From contig NW_024735516.1 of assembly GCF_018991925.1 (NCBI RefSeq), positions 1,601,092-1,665,091 of the forward strand: a stretch of DNA of 64,000 nt, given 5' to 3'. The stretch's first letter is position 1, and each line of letters opens with the position of its first letter. Source of the stretch: Homarus americanus (Eukaryota; Arthropoda; Malacostraca; Decapoda; Nephropidae). The notes under the pieces were generated by a model. That model was given only the letters and a program-made list of their open reading frames with translations, was not told the DNA's origin and did no database searches. Both the position numbers and the translations under genes were made by a program. Shown here in pieces: positions 14,192 to 25,965 of the stretch.

Positions 14192-15276
14192 CTAAGTGCA
14201 AAAAAGTGGATACAATCTTAATATGTCGGCTATCTTGCCATTAGAGATGAAGTGTTGTGCCATTTCACACACAGTGTGCTTGGACCTGTCCCTAAAAGGT
14301 TCTATCTTCACACAGTCGAGGACGTAGTGTTCAAGTGTGTGGCCATATGTATGGCCACACACTTTACATTTAGTTTTGTTTACATCTGCTTTAGGAACAT
14401 ACTGCCAAAGGTACTTATATCCTAACCTTAATCTAGCGGTTACAACATCTAGTGATCTTGTTACTTGCTCCATATACATGTTTCACTTGATACATCTCAT
14501 CATGGTAACCTATGGTTCGACTAGTGCCTGTTTGGTGTCCTTGTTAGACGCGAGTTTGGCGAGGGCATCAACTCAGTCATGTTTTATGAGGCCAATGTGA
14601 GAGGGGATCCACAACAGTTTGACCCTGACACCCCGGTCAACAAGGCACGCATATTTGTGTCTGGCTTCAGAGACAAGAGCGTGACAACCTGAGTCGAGGG
14701 TGCCAAGGGCAAGTAGTGAGGATAGAGAGTCAGTGATGATGAGACTGTCAGTAACAGTGGTTTCAATGAATTTAATAGCTGTGAGTATGGCAACTAATTC
14801 ACTTTGTAGAGTGGATGCCCAGTTGTTAATTCTAACTCCTTTCTCAATTATATTACCGTCAGGTTGAGTCACAACAATAGCACTTCCAGCCCTCCCACAG
14901 GCGGTGTTAAGAGATCCATCAGTGTAGATGGTCTGTGTGATATTATCATCAGTCTGTAGAGTGTGTATGTGTTCAAGAGCTCTCAATTTGGCAGTGTGTT
15001 GGAGATAAATGCTTTGTATAATTAATTTTTAGGCGGATACGTCGGTATTGTGATATCGAAGGGAACTGTCCGCCAGGGTGGCAGGAAGCGCTGTTGTGTC
15101 TCAACTTTGTACAGGTGGTCTAGTCCAAACATCTTCATATGTGTAGCTGTAGTTTGGATCCATTTAGGCTCAGTAGTCCCATGGTTCATACATTCTAGCA
15201 ATTTTAAGGAGACAATGTTATCAGGATCACCACGCAGAAGCCTCAGGGCTATCATGAGGTTGACTTCAATTATTCT
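14192..15276 (-). pseudogene. LINE ORF2 3' part: linker, RNase H and CCHC knuckle (broken)
   Basis: The minus strand first reads the linker after RT (15276-15022, with NHGTTEPKWIQTTATHMKMF). A lost A in a run near 15030 shifts the frame; copy B keeps that frame. RNase H follows (about 14986-14575), with its acidic residues visible: YTDGS, LQSELVA, IITDSLSS, and the later SHIGLIKHD. The C-terminal part (14479-14192) carries CKVCGHTYGHTLEHYVLDC, a Cys/His zinc knuckle, then the conserved EPFRDRS tail. The ORF is disrupted between 15030 and 14480, so no full product is possible. RNase H itself keeps its catalytic residues, which suggests a fairly recent copy. Confidence 0.85.
14333..14364. repeat. 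Perfect 15-bp palindrome inside the zinc-knuckle codons
   Basis: Arms 14333-14347 and 14350-14364 are exact reverse complements separated by 2 bp. The palindrome sits in the middle of the 72 bp that copy B lacks. Confidence 0.9.
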
Positions 15277-15325
15277 ATGTGTATGGTGTGGTTGTCTGTG
15301 CATATAGAATGGCTGCATGTGCCCG

Positions 15326-15347
15326 GTGTGTGTGTGTGTGTGTGTGT

Positions 15348-15381
<34 letters not shown>
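15326..15381. repeat. (TG)12 then (TAA)n microsatellite
   Basis: A TG run at 15326-15349 meets a TAA run at 15349-15381. On the minus strand 15382-15500 ends in an AATAAACCGTTTATT-like sequence followed by ATT repeats, the usual look of a LINE 3' tail, so a LINE end may be buried here. Confidence 0.9.
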
Positions 15382-15382
<1 letters not shown>

Positions 15383-15503
15383 CGGTTTATTAATAGAATT
15401 GCAGCCGGTGGCTGAAAATATACAGACTTACATTAGATTTAGACATAATGATATAATATGCATTGAATACATTTACAGGGCTGTGCAGTACATAAATCAG
15501 GAG

Positions 15504-16300
<797 letters not shown>

Positions 16301-16400
16301 AGGTGAGGGTGGAGGGAGAGGTGAGGAGGAGAGGTGAGGGTGGGAGGAGAGGTGAGGGTGGGAGGAGAGGTGAGGGTGGAGGGAGAGGTGAGGGAGGGAA
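16301..16400. repeat. GGTGAGGGTGGGAGGAGA minisatellite
   Basis: Four to five units of 18-21 bp, purine-rich on the plus strand. Confidence 0.85.
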
Positions 16401-16464
16401 ACAGTGGGTGGGGGAATATAGAGGTGGGAGTGAGGCTGCAGGAGTCAGGGTTGAGTGAGGGAGA

Positions 16465-16745
16465 AACGCACGAGTGAGGGAAGAACGTGATAAGGTGAGG
16501 GAGAGACATGATGGGTGAGGGAAAGACGTGATAAGGTGAGGGGAGAGACGTGATAAGGTGAGGGAGAGACGTGATAAGGTGAGGGAGAGATGACAAGGTG
16601 AGGGGAGAGACGTGATAAGGTGAGGAGAGACGTGATAAGGTGAGGGGAGAGACGTGATAAGGTTGAGGGAGAGACGTGACAAGGTGAGGGAGAGACGTGA
16701 TAAGGTGAGGGAGTGACGTGATAAGGTGAGGGAGAGATGTGAATG
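16465..16745. repeat. About 20-bp minisatellite, AGACGTGATAAGGTGAGGG core
   Basis: About 13 units of 18-22 bp with small length variants. Plus strand purine-rich. The minus-strand frames read Leu-Ser-Pro-Tyr-His repeats and are not genes. Related GGATGAGGAAAGAACCTGGAG units follow to about 16850. Confidence 0.9.
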
Positions 16746-16904
16746 AAGAAAGTAATCTGGGGATAAGGATGAGGAAAGAACCTGGAGATAAGGGATGAGG
16801 AAAGAACCTGGGGGAGCAAGGATTTGGGAAGTACCTGGAGATAAGGATGGGGTCACATTCTACACTGGGGCTGCTTACTTTGGTCGCCATGAAAACTTCT
16901 ATCC

Positions 16905-17005
<101 letters not shown>

Positions 17006-17189
17006 TTCTAATGTTTGTTTATTATTTACATTTATCATATTTTATTCCTTATTCCTTATTTTACAAAACTACTTGTGGTTTGAAAAAATAAAAATAATAA
17101 TGTAAAATTGTGCAACATTTCAAACTGAACAACTTCCCGGAGCAGGAAACTTGTGATAGCTGAAAGGTTGAGCACCTCCTGCACGGTAA

Positions 17190-17245
17190 ACTTCTTGACC
17201 CTCTCTGCTCTTCCACTCTTCTTCCTCTCTGCTCTTCCACTCTTC

Positions 17246-17282
<37 letters not shown>

Positions 17283-17557
17283 CCACTTTCCCTCTTCCAC
17301 AATCCTCTTTTCTTCCACTCCTCCTCTTTTTCTCTCCTCTTCCTCTTTTCCTTTCCTTCTATTCTTCCCTATCTCCTCTTCCACTCTCTATCTCATGTCT
17401 CCCTCTTCCTGTCCGTCTCTCCTCTTCCTGTCTCCTCTCTTCTGTCTCCTCTCTTCTGTCTCCTCTCTTCTGTCTCCTCTCTCCTGTTTCTCTCTCTCCT
17501 TCCTCTCTGCCTCTTCCACTATCCTCTTCTCTCTCCTCTTCCACCTTCCTTTTTCCC

Positions 17558-17588
<31 letters not shown>

Positions 17589-18220
17589 CTTCTTCTTCTT
17601 CTCCTTTCTGTTCTTCTCTTTCTTTCTTCACGATCCCTCTCATATTCATCTTCTATCCTTCCCTCCTCCCTCCCTCCTTCACTCTCAGCTACTCCCTCCC
17701 TCTCCCTCTCTTTCCCTCCGTCCCTCCCCTTCACCTCTCAGCTATTCCCTCCCTCTCCCTCTCTTTCATCCTTCCTCCTCCCTTCTTCACTTGCCAGCTA
17801 CTCCTCCCTCTCCCTCTCTTCCCCTCCCTCCCTCCTCCTTCACTCCTCAGCTACTCCCTCCCTCTCCTCCCTCTCTTCCCTCCTCCGTCCCTCCTTCACT
17901 CTCAGCTATTCCTCCTCTCCCTCTCTTTCATCCTTCCCTACTCCCTCCCTTCTTCACTCTCAGCTACTCCCTCCCTCTCCCTCTCTTTCATCCCTCGCCC
18001 CTTCCCTCCTAACATTTCCCTCTTCTCTGTTTTCCATCGTCTTTATCCCCCTTCTTCTCTCTGGTATCCTTCTTTTCTTTTCCCTTTTCATTTTATTCCT
18101 CCATCTCTCTAAACCTTCTTCGTCATCCTTCCTCTCCTTTCTTCCCTTCTTCCTCCATTTTTTCTTCTTTCCTCCTCCTTATTTCTACCTTTTCCTACTT
18201 CCTTTTCGGGGCATAACCTT
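17190..18220. repeat. About 1-kb polypyrimidine block with nested repeats
   Basis: The plus strand is almost wholly C and T. It contains a duplicated CTCTGCTCTTCCACTCTTCTTC (17200-17250), a (CT)n run at about 17250-17278, CTCTTCTGTCTC units at about 17430-17490, and (TTC)n at about 17563-17602. A 55-bp minisatellite lies inside it and is listed separately. The 319-codon plus-strand open frame across the block encodes only Ser/Leu/Pro/Phe low complexity and is not a gene. Confidence 0.9.
17677..18010. repeat. 55-bp pyrimidine minisatellite, about 6 units
   Basis: Each unit starts TTCACTCTCAGCTACTCC and runs through CTCCCTCTCC to CTTTCATCCTTCC. Units differ by a few substitutions and indels (54-58 bp). 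Confidence 0.85.
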
Positions 18221-18254
18221 TTCACTTTATAGAAAATCACGTGTGAATGAAGAA

Positions 18255-18505
18255 AGGATTTGGGCCTGAGGATGAGGGAGAGACCAGACCAGACCAGAGG
18301 ATGAGGGAGGAACCAGAGGATGAGGGAGAGAGAGAGAGACCAGAGAATGAGGATGGGGGAGGGAGGAACCAGAGGATGAGGGAGGGAGGAACCAGAGGAT
18401 GAGGATGAGGGAGGGAGGAACTAGAGGATGAGGATGAGGATGAGGGAGGAACCAGAGGATGAGGGAGGGAGGAACCAGAGAATGAGGATGGGGGAGAGAC
18501 CTTGT
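18255..18505. repeat. Purine minisatellite, GAGGATGAGGGAGGAACCA core
   Basis: Irregular tandem units of about 18-30 bp (ACCAGAGGATGAGGGAGGG). Strand asymmetry is opposite to the preceding 1 kb. Confidence 0.85.
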
Positions 18506-18840
18506 TTGTGTGTTCTAGTCAAGTGATATAATGTTGTTTATGTACAGGTTAATTACTTTTTCTCGGTAAACAAACAGAAATTCGACTCCACAAACAGTAA
18601 TCTTTTGAGGAACATAACACCAGGTACATACTTATGGACACTTCAAAACGTTAAGTGATTTACCTGGGTTTTATGGGTTTTGATAAGGAATATTTGTATT
18701 TTGTATCGTGTGTATAGCTGCTTCATTATGTTAGCTCTTTAGGCACTGTTCAAAAGCCTTAATTTTTTTTTAACACTAGAAAACAACTATGGAGAAAAAA
18801 TTATGAAATATATAAGATTATTTTTTTTTTTTACCCTTTC
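18506..18840. other. Anonymous AT-rich sequence
   Basis: Unique-looking sequence with no coding or transposon signature. Confidence 0.45.
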
Positions 18841-19140
18841 CCTCTTTCCCCGCCTCTTTTTCCCTCTTTCTTTGTCGTCTCTTTTTTCCATTACTTCTCT
18901 TATTTGCTTCTCATTTTGACTTCTTTCGTCTCTTTCCTTCCCCCCCCCCGTTATCTCCTCCCTCTGGTTCTCCTCTTCTTCAAATCTGTCCCTTATTTCC
19001 CTTCGTTCACTTCCTTTTCCTTCCCAATCTCCCTCTCCCTTTGTCTTCTCCTCTCTTCTCTGCACTCTCCCCTTCCCTTTGTACTCCCCCCTCCACCTTC
19101 GTCCTCTCCCCTTCCCTTTATACTCTCCCTCCCCTTCCCT
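18841..19140. repeat. Pyrimidine-rich low-complexity tract
   Basis: Plus strand C/T-rich, with repeated CTCCCCTTCCCTTTGTACTC units at about 19060-19140. Confidence 0.75.
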
Positions 19141-19185
19141 CCGCTAGCATGGAGTGGCAAGTAAGGGGGGTGTTGGCGATACAAT

Positions 19186-19187
<2 letters not shown>

Positions 19188-19275
<88 letters not shown>
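19188..19275. repeat. (GA)n microsatellite, about 88 bp
   Basis: Uninterrupted GA repeat. Confidence 0.98.
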
Positions 19276-19276
<1 letters not shown>

Positions 19277-19289
19277 GGCGGAAGGGATA

Positions 19290-20080
19290 ACGCTTAACCC
19301 CAGGTAAGACTCTTGAGGCCATATTCTCAAAAGGTTACACGGTATATGTATTATTACCTGCAGATGTGAGACTGCATCGACCTTAATGAAATACAAATGC
19401 ACAGGATAATGGAGGCCATATTGATGTCGATATTAAATTGAAACACTAATTTAACTCCAGGTCATCTTATCCATTTTTTGTAAGTGAGAAAATTTTTAAG
19501 ATATCTATGAGAAATCTGAAGCTTGGATTTTTCCTTTTGGGTCAGCATTACCTTCTTCTTACGTCGAAATAATCTTCATCCTTGTACCTTCTTCTCCCTG
19601 CAGCTTGTCCTATTGATCTCTCTCCACTTTCTCCTTATCTCTTTTTCTTGCTCTCATTCTTCCCCCTTTACTCCTTTCCCCTACTTACGTTTCTCTCTTT
19701 CCATCTCCCAGTTCTCTCTTGCCTCCTTTTTTTTTCATCTCCTGTCTCCACTTTGATCTGTCGTTCATTCACGATTTTTATTCTTCTTTTATTCCCTGGT
19801 TCTTCCTATTTACATTTATCTCCAGCATTCCTGTTTGGTTTAATGCTAATGAGGCAGACAGGCAGGCAGATGGCATGCTAGCAAATGTTATGTCATGTTT
19901 AAATCTTGATCTTCCACAGTTTTCCATTCATTTGTAACTTACACGAAATCAGTTTTATTAAACCTGGTCCATTGACATTATACCTGTCAACACCTGGTTC
20001 GGCCACCCGGGTCGGCAATCAAGGACTACAGGTAACCAATATCTTGACCTTCAAAGACCTGGGTTAATAGGGGCCTCCAG
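19290..20080. other. Anonymous sequence, pyrimidine-rich 19570-19800
   Basis: Contains GGCAGACAGGCAGGCAGATGGC at about 19850. No gene recognised. Confidence 0.45.
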
Positions 20081-20084
20081 GCTC

Positions 20085-21310
20085 CACAGTCGCTCTCCAC
20101 GGTTCCCAGGACACGATCCTTACACCAGTCCATACAACTCCAGCCCACGACACTAAGACCACAACTAACTACCTATGTTCCCTTACCCACAGCCCACGAC
20201 ACAACTCATGATTCCAAATGTCATGAGCCCTCAACCCACGGCCTCAAATAACGATGACTCGCATTTCACGACTTCCAACCAACGACTCAATATAATCCTA
20301 CGACCCTCAATACAATAACCTCATAACCAACGATCCCCAGCCCATGCTTCGTATTTACGGCTGCAACCAGTTTACAGATTCCCATCCCATCAATGATTCC
20401 AGTTCATATTCCCAGTTTACGAATCCCAACCCATGACCCCTTGCTTGCTCATGATCTGAAGCCCTTAACCCATACTACGTTCCCTTGTCCATGAACCCCA
20501 GGTCACTGCCCCCAACCCCTAATCACAACCCATGATCCTTTCCATAGCTAAGAACCTCACCCCACGACTAGAGCTTACAACTCACAGCCGCTAGAAACGG
20601 CCCCCATGGTACCACGCAATAATCCCTTATCTTAATATCTATAACCCTTGGCTTCAACCGTTCCCCAATTCCACGAACTTTTTTCATTGACCAAAACCGT
20701 CGTACTCTAACTTCTAAATTCCATAACCCATATCACATAACCAGAGTGACTAACTCACGCCCATAGCCCCAGGAAGGGCCCCTACCCCACGATTCTAACC
20801 CATGATCCCCAGACTACGATTTTCAGATCATTTCTACACCCCTCTGTCCCTCAGTCCATGAATTTTAACTCCCATATCTCAGCCCAAATTTACACCTAAT
20901 GAACCCCTTTACCCATGTCTTCAACCCATAGTCACTTCCACAATCTTCCTCGCCCCATGGCTCCTAGTTCACATTCATAACCCACGACCCCTTGACACCC
21001 TAGCTTACGACCCCTGTTTATAACCCGCAAGCCCATGATTCCTAGCTCATGTTCCCCAGCCTGTAACAGCAGCTTACGACTCACTTCCCAAGAGTCGTAG
21101 CACATCATTATCGGCTCCCCATCCAATTTTCCCCCAACCCGTAACCCACAGCCCACGATCCTAACCCATTACCTCCAACATATAACCCCTATGTAACCCA
21201 TGACCCCCAGTACAAGATACAGCCTACGACCCCCAAGACCACGACCTCCTGCCCTCTCCGCCTCCAACCCACGACCTCCTGCCCTCTCCCCTCCAACCCA
21301 CGTTCCTCCC
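20085..21310. repeat. Degenerate tandem repeat on a (AA)CCCACGACCCC core
   Basis: Over 1.2 kb the plus strand keeps returning to AACCCACGA, CCCATGATCCC and TCACGACCCC, spaced irregularly about 12-25 bp, with few G residues. It looks like a very old, heavily diverged minisatellite. The best-preserved units are at the right end (about 21230-21305), where CCAACCCACGACCTCCTGCC occurs twice. Confidence 0.7.
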
Positions 21311-23385
21311 ACTTTGCCAGGACAAAGGACCTGGTGAAGGGAAAGGTGCCACTTGCCTCACCTTCCACTTAACTAATTAACGCCATCTGCTCCTCAACCA
21401 TTACACCTGGCCGGTCACTTTACTGCGGAGCTGCATAAGTCTTTTGTCCAAGGAAAATGTTCGTATAGGATTATGGATACTAGTTTTAATATGGAAAAAA
21501 AAAAATATATATATATATCCTTTAATGGGACGAGGAAGGCCTTTGAGGCAACATATATATCTAGGAGTGAACTAACTAACCACAGGGAGGGTTTCATGTG
21601 CTGGTCAGTGAATACCGCGGACCTAGCATTGACGTCACACAGTAAGGTAGACAGGTTGGGGTCGGCAAATGACAGCCAATCAGGCTCCGACACGACAAGG
21701 CGTCCAGAGAGGTGAGGTGCACCCGGGGTACATACAGTCTCTGTTTTCTGTCTAAAGATGGTTTCTGTGTAGCCCGAAACGTTACAGAAATAAAGATATC
21801 GGACTTTTCATAACAGTACAGTAAATTCAAGAGTTTACATAATCAACATTTTGTGTAACTTATATTAGGTCAGCTACATATACTAAAAACTGGGGGTATA
21901 AATTATTTTTTCATTAGATATATTAAGACTTTGGTTTAACTATCTGTACTTTGTCTTGCTTCCTCTTGTTGCTTTATATGGTCGGGGTCTGTCAGAGGCT
22001 GGTCTCCGGTACTCTTTCACTGTCTCTTAACCTTTCCTTTGGTCTACCATTCCTTCTGCTCTCCACCTCCGTCCTCATAGTAATCCTAATTAGCCTCTCC
22101 TCCTCCCTCCCACCTCAACCGCCATCTATCTTTCCTCCTAATTTCTTCTCACAGTTCTCTCGTCCTCCTTCTCTCCGTCCTCTTCACTCCACATGTTTTC
22201 TCCTCAACCTGCAGCTGTCTCTTCTCGTCTCTTCGTTAATGTTCCTGTTCTTACACCATAACTACAAACCGTTATTCTCAAGTGTCTCCTGAACCTTTCC
22301 TTTGTTTCTTACTCTCAGATCCCACATTATTTCCTTTACTTTTTCCCCCCAAGTTAATGTTCTTGTTTGTATCCTCCCTTCCCCCTGTTATCATCATCAC
22401 CATCTTGCTCATTGCCGCTCCCTGGTACACAAAACTATCAATTTACTTAAAGGTATTACCATTCACTGTTACATGCTAATCTAACTCAGTCTCCCGTTAA
22501 TTTTCAGTTCATCTTTTCCGGGGCCATTAGATCACTCCTCTAGTGTTACCTCCCTGTGAAAGTTGTTCCCAGCAAGCTGTATGTTATCGCTTTTCATATC
22601 TTAAATTCTTTTACCATAAAGGGAACGAATATACACGTGCTGAGTAACACTGTGGGAACATTTCAGTACCTTCCAATATGTGACCTGAAGAATTCTGAAA
22701 TATGATTAAGTGAAGTTAGTCAAATGGATGTTCCCAAGTCTGTCAATAGTCATGTAAACACTTTTATGTTTACCTCATTGATGGCCTGCAGTCAAGAGAG
22801 TTTACTGGTCTATTTATAGAATGAAAATTAAACCCAGTAACATAACCCACCAAAAGAAACTATTATAAGCTTGATTTATGTAAATGAATTTATCAGAAGT
22901 AAATATTTATGTGATTCAGTGCATCAAAACTATCGCTAAAGGAAACAGAGCAAGGCAGTAAGAGCAAAGACAAATAATTATGTTTTTTTTCATGTCTTTT
23001 AGACTGATACTGTATAACTCTATATTGCAGTTAATTGTATAATTATATTCTTGAATAACCATGTTTTCATTAGATTAACACAGTACATAGTTATGCACAG
23101 CAGGGAAGCTGGCTAGAGGACACTCACTTACATGTGTTTTAATTTGAAAAATAAAACTATATATTACCAAGTGTACTGTCAACACCTGGTTGTCTTACAT
23201 AAGTTATATATCTAATTTGTATCTATGAGTACATATTGTTTTGGTTTAGTCAGGCCTAAATGTAAATACATTATATGAGACAAAATTTTATTTATTTTAT
23301 TTTTATTTTAGAAGAGCAACATTGATGCCAGCGCGGATACGAGACTTTACATAAGAAAGTTGAGAGTCCGCCATAACACTCAACC
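21311..23385. other. Anonymous sequence
   Basis: Includes a short (AT)n at about 21505-21520, an AGCCCGAAACGTTACAGAAATAAAG-like stretch at 21770-21796 that resembles an element 3' end with AATAAA, and a pyrimidine-rich stretch at about 22060-22420. No gene recognised. Confidence 0.4.
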
Positions 23386-23389
23386 GTCT

Positions 23390-23510
23390 TCACTTTTCCA
23401 GCTGTAGGAAGGTACCCGTTCACAGCTGGGTTTGACTGAGGGTGCCCCTAGGAGTGAAACAAGGGAGGTGAACACTGTACCCACTCGGTCGCACCTGTCA
23501 ATATTTTTCC
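23390..23510 (+). repeat. Dispersed repeat, GGTACC-AGCTGGGT type, copy 1
   Basis: Contains GGAAGGTACCCGTTCACAGC then TGGGT and ends CCCACTCGGTCGCACC. A similar order (GGTACCTATTTAGAGCTGGA ... CCACTCGACCGCTGCTC) occurs at about 32735-32845. Repeats of this look are common in crustacean DNA as I recall it; the identity is inference. Confidence 0.45.
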
Positions 23511-24200
23511 ATATCTGCCACGTCAACTACACACAAGAGTTTTATCTACAGTTACTGCGTCAGCTTTTTGCTTATTAACTCCATCGTTATAAATCTAAGA
23601 GGCACTTCCCTGTTTGAGAACACTCACCTCCACATGATTGCCCCTCTTACGTTTGCCGATGTTTCTTTTAACATTACCTCAGCCACCATCGTCTGCATCC
23701 ACCAAAGAAAGATTTCAAAATTTGTTCTTCCCTTCGTCACATCACCAGGCTTGTTGAAAATATAAAAAACCCAAACGCAATATCTCGTCTTAACTTCCTT
23801 GTGTTCTTCACTACTTACCTCACTGTAACGAGTCTCCTTATCTGTGTCTCCTTCACTCCTAATAGTGGGGAGGCATATCAAGCCTATTGTGCATTTTGTG
23901 ATAAAAGTACCAAATTTGACACTTATTGACGTTAAGATAATGAACAAATCTGGATATGGTGCCACTGTATATTTTTCCCCCGACGGCCTTGGCATCCAGA
24001 AAAGTCACTTCAAGACATATTGCGGGACTAAAATAGTCGCAGTTGACATTCTAAGGTCCTAAAAGACAAGGACAAAGGAGATAAACCAAAATTAAATATG
24101 GTTTTATTACGTCATTGGTGAATACAGTATGTGAATTTGCAAGTACAGCGAGTTGTGCTGGAGCAGTATTCATCAATCTATGAAGTCAATGATGGGACCA
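23511..24200. other. Anonymous sequence
   Basis: No gene recognised on either strand. Confidence 0.45.
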
Positions 24201-24208
24201 CAGTCCTT

Positions 24209-24229
24209 CACACACGCACACGCACACGC

Positions 24230-24268
<39 letters not shown>
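24209..24268. repeat. (CACACG)n/(CA)n microsatellite
   Basis: It sits exactly where the C-terminal Cys codons of the minus-strand pseudogene end (TGT GTG repeats), suggesting that the microsatellite grew out of that coding sequence. Confidence 0.95.
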
Positions 24269-24271
<3 letters not shown>

Positions 24272-25965
24272 CTGTGCATTCAAGTGCAGCCTTTTTGCAC
24301 TTGCAGCCCTTCACACATACCCTCTTGCATCTGCACGAGGCTAGCTCATAACAGGTGTGGGCAGCCTAAGGTAGTTTCGTCCAAAATGGCGTGTACAAGC
24401 CTTCTGCATGCTTCGTCCAGCCCCAGCTGGTTAGTGGGGGCAGCTGTGGTGATGGTACCAGGGGTTGTCCCTAGACATGACCCCCCTGGTAGGGTGCCCT
24501 TTTGACATGCTCCTCTAAGGCTGCCTTTGTTGGTAGGAGCAGCTGCACGCTGTTCTTTTTGGGCGAATAACTTCCTTCGCGCCTTGTTGATGTCCATGCA
24601 TGAGCTGGTTCTGTCATACAGGGGGATAACGAACCTCTCGATGATGTGCATGAAATCCTCTGGTATGACTTTTGAAGCAGCAGAAGGCTTAAGCAGTGCC
24701 TCTGTTAGATCTGGGTAGATAGCCCATATTGCCCAGGCAGTCTTTTTACCATGACCAGAAAAACTGGACACAGTGTCGCATCCTGTCAGGGCATGGAACA
24801 TAGGCAGTGCCCGTTCCTTCTCTGGTCCCAGACATGCTGCCATTTCGTGGGCTGCGAGATAGTGGAAACTCTTACCAGTGCCAAATGCCAACCACAGTTC
24901 ATCTTCTTGGTGCATCCCTTGGACCACTGAGACAGCCCAAACCATGACATCTGTGTCCATAGACCGGATCAGTATCTTATGGTGGCCATGCCGGGCTGCA
25001 TGGGGCGATCGATGCCAGATCAGGGAGCACTGGCTTGCTAAGGGCTGCCTGTCCATCGGTGATGACAAGCTGCTTGTCTTCCTTGTCAAACTACGTAAGG
25101 AGAGCGTCTGACAGGAACTTGAACAACTCCGTCTTGTTGCTGTCCACCCTGAGGAAGTTCTGCCAGTTTCCTGCTATGGTAGCTGAATCCACCACACGTC
25201 TGCGGACTCCTTCTTCACGTTTTGCTCTCGCTGTACATTTCAGCGAATCAGCAACATACCTGTCAAACACCAGGTCAAGCCGTGACGCAGTTTGGAGCTT
25301 CGTTGACATGTATGATATGAAGACCTCCTGGGCATATTCCTCAAATTTCTTGGCTGCCTCTGGTTTGAGCATCTGGAGAACAGCTGCTCCATCAAGAACT
25401 ACACTGGTGGCAGGAGGAGCTTCTGTCTGGGCAACAGAGAGATCCCCTAAGCATGCAAGGAGGTCACTCTTCGTACATAGACAGAAGCTACCTCCATCAG
25501 AGAGTGCAGGAGGACATGCTTGATTTTCGTGACGAAAGAATTCTTCAAGGTTTCCATCCCTTGTCTGGCAGCCAATATACAGCTGCGAGAAAAGGCTCAC
25601 ATCATGCTTGAGAGAGGCCAGCTGCTCCTTTCTTTTGCTTCCCTTACTTGAGATGGAAGCACTGAACACCTTCAGCTTGTTTCGATGAAGAACAGCATCG
25701 ACAGGCTTGGTTCCTTCCATCAGACGTTCTCTGGTGAAGGTCTGGAACTGGTCTTGGCCAATGCTCTTCGTATTTCTGACAGTCTCAGCTGCAGAAGGAC
25801 TGGCAATCTCCTTGGTGTGAAGAGCCACCAGATCCAGGCTTTCCTCCCCAAAAGGGTTACCAAGCTCTTCTATCACACTGACAAGGGAGTGGACATCTTT
25901 GTTGGATGAAGTTTGCACACTGGGAATCTGGTCATGATGGTATTCATTTAGTAATGACCATCATC
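24262..25965 (-). pseudogene. FEN/XPG-like PIN-fold protein with C-terminal Cys-rich motif, broken copy
   Basis: About 560 codons can be followed on the minus strand. The frame opens near 25965 (LLNEYHHDQIPSVQTS), with no clear start Met seen. The N-terminal part includes LGNPFGEESLDLV. A conserved middle carries VLDGAAVLQML (about 25400) with an Asp placed like the first metal ligand of FEN-type PIN domains. Further on are IRSMDTDVMVWAVSV (about 24950) and HALTGCDTVSSFSGHGKKTA (about 24790-24735). The last resembles the GCD plus helix-turn-helix of FEN1/XPG nucleases. The C-terminus, in another frame, has WGWTKHAEGLYTPFWTKLP and CRCKRVCVKGCKCKKAAL, a CXC/tesmin-like Cys pattern. Breaks are a TAG at 25091-25093, a frame change near 25000 with loss of the stretch where I expect an acidic HEEADTR-type motif, a frame change near 24535, and TAGs at 24471-24473 and 24366-24368. 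I recall multicopy uncharacterised proteins of this type in invertebrates and fish; that and the nuclease idea are inference. Confidence 0.75.

Larger units (their letters stand above)
13861..15276 (-). mobile_element. LINE copy A, 5'-truncated, I-group-like, minus strand
   Basis: This is the 3' 1.4 kb of a non-LTR retrotransposon carrying RNase H and a Cys/His knuckle, a layout known from the I superfamily. Its 3' end on the minus strand is an A-rich tail (plus-strand T run at 13861-13869). It is colinear with plus-strand copy B: the reverse complement of 13861-15276 matches about 59610-61013 closely over RNase H, ORF end and 3' UTR. It interrupts a TG-rich repeat that continues on both sides. 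A target-site duplication cannot be seen because the target itself is repetitive. The 5' truncation is typical of LINE insertion. Confidence 0.88.

Noticed and set aside
17153..18112. 319-codon plus-strand open frame
   Set aside because: Ser/Leu/Pro/Phe low complexity produced by a polypyrimidine tract that lacks stop codons on this strand; no domain.
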